Source of the DNA: an uncultured Thermomicrobiales bacterium
GTDB taxonomy: Bacteria; Chloroflexota; Chloroflexia; Thermomicrobiales; Thermomicrobiaceae
DNA: 5,496 nucleotides
Direction of reading: 5' to 3'
NCBI GenBank assembly: GCA_937891245.1
Contig: CALAGB010000548.1
Coordinates: forward strand, 1-5,496
Part shown: one piece after another, positions 1 through 5,496 of the stretch
How positions within the stretch are numbered: the stretch's first letter is position 1
Layout: the number at the start of each line of letters is the position of its first letter
The notes under the pieces: generated by a model
The model's database searches: none
What the model saw: only the letters and a program-made list of their open reading frames with translations
Told to the model about the DNA's origin: nothing
Made by a program: the position numbers and the translations under genes

Positions 1-1
1 G

Positions 2-904
2 TCAGGTAACGTGCTCGACGACGTGCTAACCATGCCCGGTCCTGTCGCGGGAGCCCTTTCGGTCCGCGCCGGCCAGGGCGGGTTTATTGACATCGTCACC
101 ACGAACGGCAAAGGGGTGAGTCTGAACCTGCAGACCCGACAGATCGTCCATCGTACCGAGTTAGCCGGTCTCGCCAACGATCACCTGCGGGTGGTCGGGG
201 GCCAGGTCGCCGGCTCTGACGACGCCATGTACTGGATCGTCGGCGTTGCGCCGATGGATCAGCCTTCCGCGGGAACGCGCCAGATCCGTCTCTTCGACCG
301 GTCGACCGGCGACGAGTGGAAACGGGTCGATAGTCCGGTACCGCTCACGGGTGCGACGCTGGCCTACGAGATGGGCTTCGGACCGACAACGATCGATGCC
401 GTGGCCCCAGGCGGCGACGGCTCGATGGCGCTATCGCTCGACCTGACCGGCACCATCGCCACTCCAATGCTGACGGTGCCCAACGCCACGATCCGCCAGA
501 TCCTTCCGCTGAGCCCGGGCAGCGTCCAGCCGGAGTGCAGCGATGGACCCATCACCTTTCCTGACAACGCCCGCGTCCGCACTCGCGACGAAGCCGCGTC
601 GATCGCACAGAGCCAGGCGGGCGGCACCGTCGTCAGCGTGCGGCTTCTGACCGAATGTGCCTTCAACGCTGAGCAGGCCCAGCAGGGCAACTCCGGCCCG
701 ATCGAGGTGTCGCCGGAGACGCCGGTTTGGATCGTCGAACTGGATGGAGCCCACCTGACCATGCCTTGCGCGTCGCCCGGTCCCTGTATCCTGACGCACG
801 TCTTCATCGCGATCAATTCAGTGATCGGCGTGCCGGGTCAGTACTGGGGCACGTCTGACTCGCCCTCGGCAACCCCGGATGGCCGGCACGACGTGACGCT
901 TTGA
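2..904 (+). CDS. Hypothetical, probably exported protein, 5'-truncated (propeller-like repeats plus possible PepSY-like C-terminus)
   Basis: I do not recognise the family. The frame is open to the window edge, so this is most likely the C-terminal part of a longer protein. A GTG at 11 would give 297 residues, but it has only a weak AGG upstream and no signal peptide would follow it. Numbering from that GTG, residues 1-165 are rich in short beta-strand-like segments with Gly/Asp turns, such as RQIRLFDRSTGDEW at 90-103, which resembles a beta-propeller blade. Residues 191-275 read like a PepSY/YpmB-like module: RTRDEAASIAQSQAGGTVVS, then VWIVELDG near 239-246, then a hydrophobic strand around 260-273. 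Four Cys (176, 216, 253, 259) in a Thr/Ser/Pro-rich protein suggest an extracytoplasmic location with possible disulfides; this is inference. It ends 19 nt from the convergent oxidoreductase gene and is unlikely to be functionally linked to it. Confidence 0.7.
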   Translation, partial: SGNVLDDVLTMPGPVAGALSVRAGQGGFIDIVTTNGKGVSLNLQTRQIVHRTELAGLANDHLRVVGGQVAGSDDAMYWIVGVAPMDQPSAGTRQIRLFDRSTGDEWKRVDSPVPLTGATLAYEMGFGPTTIDAVAPGGDGSMALSLDLTGTIATPMLTVPNATIRQILPLSPGSVQPECSDGPITFPDNARVRTRDEAASIAQSQAGGTVVSVRLLTECAFNAEQAQQGNSGPIEVSPETPVWIVELDGAHLTMPCASPGPCILTHVFIAINSVIGVPGQYWGTSDSPSATPDGRHDVTL

Positions 905-923
905 TCGGGAAATCACACACACC

Positions 924-1991
924 TCATGCCGGTATGCCCGACGCTGCCTTCGCCCGCCACTCGTCGGCGCCCTTGAGCTGCTTCAGCGATGCGACGGCCG
1001 GTTCGAGTTGCTCGCGGCGCTCGGTGGCGTCGAAGGGAAGCGGGAAGCTGAGGGTGTCAGTCAACCCCTCGATCCGCTTGCGGGCGGCATCGGCAATCTG
1101 ATCGTAGGTGCCGGAGACGCAAAAGGTGTCGAGCATCTCGTCGGTAACCAGCTTCTTCATGTCGTCCCAGCGCTTCTGCTCGATCAGCTTGCGTAGTTCG
1201 GGGTTGATCGCCTCCCAGCCATGATGCTCGAGCACCGGCAGGTAAGTGCGCGTCGAGGCGTACCAGGCGATCCGGTGGCGCACCCATTCGCGCGCTTCGG
1301 TAACGGCTTGCTCATCGGCACCGGTCGCCGTGAAGCCGCCGCCGATCATCTCGAACGAATCGAGTGGGCGTCCCGCCTTCTTCGCGCCGATCAGAACATT
1401 CGGCCAGATGACATCACGAATGTACTCCGGCGTCGAGAACGAATGCACGCGTAGACCGTCGCACAGCTCACCGGCCGTGCGGATGAGGTATTTGTTGACG
1501 GCGCCGATCTGGATCGGGATCGGGTAGTGCTCGGTCGGTCCGAGATTGAATTCCGGTGTCATCAGCGTGAATTGATAGAAATCGCCCGTGAAATTGAGTG
1601 GCGTGTCATGCTGCCAGCAGTCCCAGATGGCGCGCAACGCCAGAATGTACTCGCGCAGTCGCGGCCCTGGCGAACCCCATTCGGTCGAGAAACGACGCTG
1701 AATATGCCCCTTGACCTGCGTCCCCATGCCGAGCGCGAAGCGCCCTTTCGAGAGCACCTGCAGGTTGTGCGACATATAGGCGACGATCATCGGACTCCGT
1801 GGAAAGACGATCGCCACGGCCGGCGCCAGGCGAATCGAGTTGGTCGCGGTGGCGGCGAGCGTCAGCGAGATAAACGGATCGCGTCGCACTTCAGATTGCG
1901 CCAGACCATCGAAACCGAGATCTTCAACAAGTTTCGCCGCTGAAACGACGTCTTCCAGCGCGACCTCGCGCAGATTCGTTTCAACCCGCAT
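924..1991 (-). CDS. LLM-class flavin/F420-dependent oxidoreductase (TIGR03617-like)
   Basis: This is a 355-residue protein of the bacterial luciferase-like superfamily, a cytoplasmic TIM barrel that uses FMN or coenzyme F420 for monooxygenation or hydride transfer. The barrel start is clear: MRVETNL at 1-7, then the helix AAKLVEDLGFDGL at 18-30 followed by SEVRRDPF. The family core follows, with FPRSPMIVAY at 63-72, LQVLSKGRFALGMGTQVKGH at 77-96 and RLREYILALRAIW at 111-123. FYQFTLMTPEFNLGP at 138-152, the CDGLRVHSF segment near 177-185 and WYASTRTYLPVLEHHGW at 243-259 resemble the TIGR03617 F420-dependent group as I remember it. The length is normal for that group and both ends look complete. 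The start is fixed by a strong ribosome binding site. It is the last gene of the operon, 21 nt after the MBL gene. The cofactor (F420 versus FMN) and the substrate cannot be read from the sequence. Confidence 0.93.
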   Translation of the reverse strand: MRVETNLREVALEDVVSAAKLVEDLGFDGLAQSEVRRDPFISLTLAATATNSIRLAPAVAIVFPRSPMIVAYMSHNLQVLSKGRFALGMGTQVKGHIQRRFSTEWGSPGPRLREYILALRAIWDCWQHDTPLNFTGDFYQFTLMTPEFNLGPTEHYPIPIQIGAVNKYLIRTAGELCDGLRVHSFSTPEYIRDVIWPNVLIGAKKAGRPLDSFEMIGGGFTATGADEQAVTEAREWVRHRIAWYASTRTYLPVLEHHGWEAINPELRKLIEQKRWDDMKKLVTDEMLDTFCVSGTYDQIADAARKRIEGLTDTLSFPLPFDATERREQLEPAVASLKQLKGADEWRAKAASGIPA

Positions 1992-1995
1992 CGTG

Positions 1996-2004
1996 CACCT
2001 CCTT
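1996..2004 (-). promoter_or_regulatory. Strong Shine-Dalgarno sequence for the LLM oxidoreductase
   Basis: Read on the minus strand, the 21-nt gap before the oxidoreductase holds AAGGAGGTG, a near-perfect match to the anti-Shine-Dalgarno sequence, with its GGAGG core 6 nt before the ATG at 1991. It fixes the start codon. It also suggests that this last gene of the operon is translated independently and well, unlike the coupled genes before it. Confidence 0.85.
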
Positions 2005-2012
2005 CGACTCGA

Positions 2013-2900
2013 CTATCCCGAAACACCCGACGCAACGAGAAATTGGGTTGTCAAGCTCGGCGGCGCGTCATCGACCACACGGACGCGCCCACGTTCGACC
2101 AGATGAATCACGTGCGCCAGAACGGTTCCCGCCGCCTGCGGCCGAATGCGTGGCAGCACGTCGAGATACAAGCGATCGGTGATCGCTTCGATTGTGTCGC
2201 GCCCGCCGGCGATTTCCTGAAAAATCTCTTCTTCACGTCGCTCACGATGGGTGATGTACTGCGCCACGCGCTCGTTCCCGTTCAGAATCGCCGGACCGTG
2301 CCCCGGGTAGATCGTCTCGATCGCATGCGTCTGAACGCGTCGTAACGAATCAAGGTACGCGCCCATCGAGCCGCGCGGCGGCACGACCGCAACGGTGCCG
2401 TTGCCCGACAGCAGGTCACCGGCGAACAGCGCCTTCAGTGACGGTTCATAGAGCGAGACGTGGCCGGGCGCGTGACCGGGCGTCTCGATGATCTCGAATT
2501 GATACGGACCAACCGCGATTTGATCGCCACCGGAGAGAAAGTGATCGACCGTGAGATCGACCTGGTAGCGACCGGTCAACCCGAAATCGCTGCGGTGCAG
2601 CTCCACGCGTGCATCGGTGGCGGCACGGAGATGGGGCGCATTGCCGGCGTGATCCTGATGCGCGTGCGTCAGCACGATACGCTCGAGCCGCTCGATGCCA
2701 AGCACTTCGAGCGCGAACAGGATGGTCGCGCCCCCATCATCGCTGCCGGCGTCGATCAAGAGCGCCGGATCCCGACCGACGATATACACGTTCGTCGCTT
2801 GACCGCTCGGCCCAACGGTATTCGGGACGGCGACCGACCAGAGATCGTCCGCGATCGCGTGCGGCTTGGCAGTGCTCGTCATCGCCCGCTCATTCTCCAT
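2013..2900 (-). CDS. MBL-fold metallohydrolase (LACTB2/glyoxalase II-like)
   Basis: This is a 295-residue metallo-beta-lactamase-fold hydrolase, probably cytoplasmic, since no signal peptide is seen. The zinc-site motifs are complete and in order: HAHQDH at 79-84, His143 in ETPGHAPGH, Asp162 in LFAGDLL, and His201 in IYPGHGP. A C-terminal helical region (about 210-276) ending in LAHVIHLVERGRVRVV looks like the winged-helix tail of LACTB2-type MBL proteins. Such enzymes hydrolyse thioesters, lactones or esters, or cleave RNA; the substrate here is unknown. I chose the ATG at 2900 because it lies 1 nt after the stop of the PHP gene (TGAGATG) and has GAGG 8 nt upstream. An upstream in-frame ATG at 2969 would add 23 residues that overlap the PHP gene and do not resemble the family. 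ATG 2882 is a possible later start. In an acyl-CoA operon, a thioesterase-like role is plausible but inferred. Confidence 0.92.
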   Translation of the reverse strand: MENERAMTSTAKPHAIADDLWSVAVPNTVGPSGQATNVYIVGRDPALLIDAGSDDGGATILFALEVLGIERLERIVLTHAHQDHAGNAPHLRAATDARVELHRSDFGLTGRYQVDLTVDHFLSGGDQIAVGPYQFEIIETPGHAPGHVSLYEPSLKALFAGDLLSGNGTVAVVPPRGSMGAYLDSLRRVQTHAIETIYPGHGPAILNGNERVAQYITHRERREEEIFQEIAGGRDTIEAITDRLYLDVLPRIRPQAAGTVLAHVIHLVERGRVRVVDDAPPSLTTQFLVASGVSG

Positions 2901-2901
2901 C

Positions 2902-3537
2902 TCAATCGCCTCGTCCCCAATGGGCAGGCACAATCGTGGCACGTCGCGCCCGCAGCGCGTCGATGACACCCGGCCAGCTGATTTCGGTCACTTCAATGAG
3001 CGTACGCTTCGGATTGGCGGCGAGATCGGCGGCAGTATGAGCGTCGCTACTGGCGATGACGGCGATGTCCTCGCGTGTCACATCGAAATCGCCGTAGCGG
3101 TGATTGAGCCGCTCGATCGCGTCGATGCCGGTCTGTTCGCGGAGCGACGCGAAGAACGGATGCGGCACGATCAGCAGCGTCTCTTCGTCCCGCTCGCGCG
3201 CCAGTGCGATCGTTTCGTTCATCGAACGCCACCGCTTGAGCGGTTCCTGCAACCCGAGCACGACGAGATGGCCGTCATCGGTGGTGACTTCCATGCCGGC
3301 CAGCACCAGCAACGGCAGGTTGCGCCGTTCAACTTCCTCCAGCGCGAGCAGGCCGGGTCTTAGATCATCGTGATCGGTGACGCCGATGATGTCGAGTCCC
3401 GCTTCGAGTGCGCCTTCGAGATGACGAGCGACGAGGTCCGCGGCATTCGCGCCGAAACGACCATCGCCCATGGCGTGGGTGTGCAGATCCGCACGCAGGC
3501 GGATCAGGCCGCTCGTCCGCTCAACGCCGGACGTCAT
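2902..3537 (-). CDS. PHP-domain metal-dependent phosphoesterase-like protein
   Basis: This 211-residue protein is essentially a single PHP (polymerase and histidinol phosphatase) domain. Visible metal-ligand motifs are DLHTHAMGDG at 17-26 (His19, His21), TDHDD at 54-58 (Asp55, His56), GMEVTT at 81-86 (Glu83), His90, PHPF at 125-128 (His126) and SSDAH at 163-167 (Asp165, His167). The IERLNHRYG segment at 141-149 matches the stretch that usually precedes the last motif. The metal site therefore looks intact, which supports a trinuclear metal phosphoesterase or related hydrolase; the substrate cannot be told. There is no polymerase or tRNA/AMP-specific partner domain. The start ATG overlaps the CoA-transferase stop by 4 nt (ATGA). 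Only a distant AAGGGG lies upstream, about 11 nt away, so translation probably depends on coupling. Its presence inside an acyl-CoA gene set is unusual, because PHP enzymes have no standard role there. Confidence 0.92.
   Translation of the reverse strand: MTSGVERTSGLIRLRADLHTHAMGDGRFGANAADLVARHLEGALEAGLDIIGVTDHDDLRPGLLALEEVERRNLPLLVLAGMEVTTDDGHLVVLGLQEPLKRWRSMNETIALARERDEETLLIVPHPFFASLREQTGIDAIERLNHRYGDFDVTREDIAVIASSDAHTAADLAANPKRTLIEVTEISWPGVIDALRARRATIVPAHWGRGD
2909..2912 (-). promoter_or_regulatory. Ribosome binding site deciding the MBL start
   Basis: GAGG on the minus strand lies 8 nt before the ATG at 2900, inside the last codons of the PHP gene. With the TGAGATG stop-start junction it supports ATG 2900 over the longer start at 2969. 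Confidence 0.55.
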
Positions 3538-4793
3538 CGAACGCGGCGCCCCTTCGGACTGTTGGAGATGACGCCATCCTGCGCAAGCTTCTCGATCTCG
3601 TTATCACGTAAGCCGAGCAGGTCGCGTAGAACATCTTCGGTATCCTGCCCGAGCGTCGGGGCCGGTGCTTCAACGCGGGGCGGCGTTGCGGAGAGGCGGT
3701 ACGGCGCCAGGCGGAGCGTCTGATGCCCGGCGCGCGTGTTCTCGATTGGCACGAAGTAGCCCCGATCGTTCAGGTGCGGATCACCAAGCAGTTCGGCCCC
3801 CGTGCGCACCGCGCCGGCCCGAATACCCGCTTGCTGCAACGCGTCCATCGCTTGCTGCTTGTCTCGTTCACTCGTCCACGCTTCGATAATAGTGCGCAGT
3901 TCGCTCGCGTGTTCGCGTCGGCTCAGGTGTGTCGCGAACCGAGCATCGTCCGCGAGTTCGGATCGATCGATCGCGGCCGTAAAACGGCGCCATTCGTCGT
4001 TGTTGGCGACACTGATCGCGACCCAGCCGTCATCGCCGGCGCAACGATAGCAATCGTTCGGGGCGTACTCGGGGCGTGAGTTCCCCTGCTGGCGCGGCTG
4101 GCGGCCATCGACCGTATATTCGAGGACCAGTTCGCCGATCATCGTTGTAATCAGCTCCCGCTGCGAGAGATCGATGTGGGTGCCCTTCTCGGTTTTCGCT
4201 CGCTGCCGCAGCGCCGCCAGCAAGATGCCGGCTCCAAAGATCGAGGCGACCTGATCGGGATAGTTCACCTCACCGCTCGACCAGATTGGATGCGAATCTT
4301 CGTAGCCGGTGACGCCCATCAACCCGGAAAGCGCATCGAGTGTCGAGCCGTACGAGCCGTAATGGCTCTCCGGGCCGCCGCCGCCCTGGCTCCCGAGCGA
4401 GAGCATGACGATCGCGGGATTCACCTCGCGTAGCGTCTCGTAGCCGATACCGAGACGATCCATCACACCCTGGCGGAAGTTCTCAGTGACGGCGTCCGCT
4501 TGGGCTACGAGCTTGAGGAACGTTTCACGCCCGGCCGGGTTCTTCAGATCGAGGCAGATCCCCCGCTTGTTGCGGTTGACCATATTGAACGACGGAGAGC
4601 GGTTCCAGGGGTCCGGCGGACCGTCCGATGTCTCGGACGGTCCCTGCTGCCAGTAGCGGAACGGATCGGGATAGGTACCCGATTCAACTTTGATCACCTC
4701 GGCGCCGAGGTCGGCCAGCATCTGCGTGGCACACGCCCCTGCCGTGATGATGGTCAAGTCGGCGATGCGAATGCCCTTGAGTGCCTGTTCCAT
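3534..4793 (-). CDS. CaiB/BaiF family (class III) CoA-transferase
   Basis: This 419-residue cytoplasmic enzyme would transfer CoA from an acyl-CoA donor to an organic acid. The class III signature is clear: LKGIRIADLT at 5-14, the MLADLGAEVIKVES segment at 25-38, NRNKRGICLDLKNPAGRE at 73-90, AVTENFRQGVMDRLGIGYE at 101-119, then NPAIVMLSLGSQGGGGPE at 125-142. The second half has GILLAALRQR and KGTHIDLSQRE near 189-213, a small insertion domain with GDDGWVAISV at 253-262, and the C-terminal wrap ending GQDTEDVLRDLLGL. The length is typical (about 400). The ATG at 4793 has AGAGG 5 nt upstream; the frame continues to an ATG at 4988, but that Arg/Ser-rich extension lies antiparallel-free within the crotonase gene and is not family-like. 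The usual catalytic Asp appears to be Gly149 (YGSYGSTLDALSGL). It follows the crotonase by 43 nt and overlaps the PHP gene by 4 nt. The substrate is unknown. Confidence 0.94.
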   Translation of the reverse strand: MEQALKGIRIADLTIITAGACATQMLADLGAEVIKVESGTYPDPFRYWQQGPSETSDGPPDPWNRSPSFNMVNRNKRGICLDLKNPAGRETFLKLVAQADAVTENFRQGVMDRLGIGYETLREVNPAIVMLSLGSQGGGGPESHYGSYGSTLDALSGLMGVTGYEDSHPIWSSGEVNYPDQVASIFGAGILLAALRQRAKTEKGTHIDLSQRELITTMIGELVLEYTVDGRQPRQQGNSRPEYAPNDCYRCAGDDGWVAISVANNDEWRRFTAAIDRSELADDARFATHLSRREHASELRTIIEAWTSERDKQQAMDALQQAGIRAGAVRTGAELLGDPHLNDRGYFVPIENTRAGHQTLRLAPYRLSATPPRVEAPAPTLGQDTEDVLRDLLGLRDNEIEKLAQDGVISNSPKGRRVR

Positions 4794-4798
4794 GCCCG

Positions 4799-4803
4799 CC
4801 TCT
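4799..4803 (-). promoter_or_regulatory. Ribosome binding site of the CoA-transferase
   Basis: AGAGG on the minus strand sits 5 nt before the ATG at 4793, within the 43-nt gap after the crotonase gene; a second purine run, GGGGAG, lies just further upstream. This supports ATG 4793 as the start. The gap is Cys-codon-free pyrimidine-rich sequence on the plus strand, with no promoter or hairpin that I can recognise. Confidence 0.6.
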
Positions 4804-4836
4804 GCTCCCCGCTCTCTCTTTCCGCGCCGGTCCAGA

Positions 4837-5496
4837 TTACTCGCCGGATCGCGACTGCTGCTGCAAGGCATCAGCGCCCTGCCCCGGGTTCTTCTGGCCG
4901 GCGGCAAAGCGATCGAGCGCTTCTTTCGACGTCGACGACTGCTGCCGGACGAGGTTACCGATATACCCACCATATACGAGCCCGTCATCCCACGGCATCA
5001 GGTCAAGATCGCGAATCGCCTTCTTACCGAAGTCAATGAGCACCGGGTCGAACTGGCAGATGTGCTGCGCCAACGCTTCGGCTTCGGGCAACAGTTGATC
5101 GTGCGGCACGACCGAGTTGACGATCCCCCAGCGCTCGGCGGTATGCGCATCGATGCGACGGGCCGTCAGAATCATGTAGGCTGCGTGTTTCGGCAGGATG
5201 CGCCGGATCGTCGCCGGACCGGCCAGTCCGGGGAAGGTACCGAAACCGAACTCGGGCATCCCGAATTGCGCCTGCTCCGAGGCGATCGCCAATTCGCAGT
5301 TGTGTGCCAGCGTCAGGCCGCCGCCCAGCGCGTAGCCGTTGACGGCCGCGATACACGCAGCCGGGTGCTTGCGCACTTCTTCGTTGGTGTCGACCCACGA
5401 ATTACTGCCGTGCGCATATTGACGTTCGACGCCGTTGCCACGCATCTCGCGGTTTTCCTTCAGGTCGACGCCGGCACAGAAGGCTGGGCCGTTGCC
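4837..5496 (-). CDS. Enoyl-CoA hydratase/isomerase (crotonase) family protein, N-terminus beyond window
   Basis: 219 residues are visible, and the frame stays open to the window edge. About 50-70 N-terminal residues are probably missing, judging by the usual 260-280 residue crotonase. The visible part starts at the first oxyanion-hole loop (AFCAGVDLKE at 5-14) and continues with the second (AAVNGYALGGG at 50-60), FGMPEFGFGTFPGLAG at 78-93, TARRIDAHTAERWGIVNSVV at 111-130 and a C-terminal helical region. The loops support binding of an acyl-CoA thioester and stabilising its enolate. The canonical first catalytic Glu (Glu144 of rat mitochondrial hydratase) is Thr62, while the second (Glu164) is kept as Glu82. 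A Ser or Thr at the first site together with Glu at the second, plus the tail (DPVLIDFGKKAIR, Trp169, Tyr175), resembles hydroxycinnamoyl-CoA hydratase-lyase more than simple enoyl-CoA hydratase. This comparison is from memory, so the reaction remains open. An ATG at 5445 is internal, because the AFCAG motif lies upstream of it. Confidence 0.93.
   Translation of the reverse strand, partial: GNGPAFCAGVDLKENREMRGNGVERQYAHGSNSWVDTNEEVRKHPAACIAAVNGYALGGGLTLAHNCELAIASEQAQFGMPEFGFGTFPGLAGPATIRRILPKHAAYMILTARRIDAHTAERWGIVNSVVPHDQLLPEAEALAQHICQFDPVLIDFGKKAIRDLDLMPWDDGLVYGGYIGNLVRQQSSTSKEALDRFAAGQKNPGQGADALQQQSRSGE

Noticed and set aside
364..816. Minus-strand open frames opposite the first plus-strand gene (also 431-799)
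   Set aside because: The plus-strand frame is longer, continues off the window edge and has sensible strand-like composition with a PepSY-like segment; the minus frames show no family signal.
905..945. Possible bidirectional terminator between the convergent genes
   Set aside because: Only a short imperfect palindrome (CATGCCGGTATG, 925-936 region) is visible, without a stable stem or T-run, so I cannot support a terminator.
2460..2966. Plus-strand open frame of 168 codons opposite the MBL gene
   Set aside because: It is antisense to a clear MBL-fold gene with all motifs intact; its product has no recognisable domain. Long shadow frames are expected at this GC content.
4794..4836. Possible internal promoter in the 43-nt gap before the CoA-transferase
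   Set aside because: The gap is short, has no recognisable -10/-35 pair, and contains only the ribosome binding site; read-through from the crotonase gene is the simpler reading.
4794..4988. N-terminal extension of the CoA-transferase frame to an ATG at 4988
   Set aside because: It overlaps the C-terminal coding region of the crotonase gene by about 150 nt, is Arg/Ser-rich with no CaiB/BaiF similarity, and a good start with its own ribosome binding site exists at 4793.
4500..5039. Plus-strand open frame of 179 codons across the crotonase/CoA-transferase junction
   Set aside because: It spans two convincing minus-strand genes in antisense, and its product is Arg-rich and low in recognisable features, as expected of a shadow frame.

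Overview
This window looks like ordinary chromosomal DNA from a GC-rich bacterium (roughly 60% GC by eye, GTG and ATG starts, clear Shine-Dalgarno sequences). A luciferase-like flavin oxidoreductase, a class III CoA-transferase, a crotonase and metallohydrolases occurring together is common in Chloroflexota (Thermomicrobia or SAR202-like lineages) and in Actinobacteria. I lean towards Chloroflexota, but nothing here proves it. I see no mobile element, tRNA, rRNA, CRISPR array or phage gene.

Layout: at the left edge, a plus-strand gene (2-904) is cut by the window start. It encodes the C-terminal part of a probably exported protein with beta-rich, propeller-like sequence and a possible PepSY-like tail; I cannot assign a function. 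It converges on a block of five minus-strand genes that fills the rest of the window. In transcription order (right to left) these are: a crotonase / enoyl-CoA hydratase family protein (4837-5496, N-terminus beyond the window); a CaiB/BaiF class III CoA-transferase (3534-4793); a PHP-domain metal-dependent phosphoesterase-like protein (2902-3537); a metallo-beta-lactamase-fold hydrolase of LACTB2-like layout (2013-2900); and an LLM-class, probably F420-dependent, oxidoreductase of TIGR03617 type (924-1991).

The five genes are very tightly packed: a 43-nt gap, a 4-nt ATGA overlap, a 1-nt gap (TGAGATG) and a 21-nt gap holding a near-perfect Shine-Dalgarno sequence. This strongly suggests one operon with translational coupling, whose promoter lies to the right of the window. 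The likely theme is catabolism of an organic acid through CoA thioesters: the CoA-transferase would activate the acid, the crotonase would act on the enoyl- or cinnamoyl-type CoA ester, the flavin enzyme would carry out a redox step, and the MBL protein could hydrolyse a thioester or ester. The PHP protein does not fit this pathway obviously.

The most interesting details are active-site departures. The crotonase has Thr where canonical hydratases have the first catalytic Glu but keeps the second, a pattern resembling hydroxycinnamoyl-CoA hydratase-lyases. The CoA-transferase appears to have Gly at the position of the family's catalytic Asp. No gene-free stretch longer than 43 nt exists in the window.
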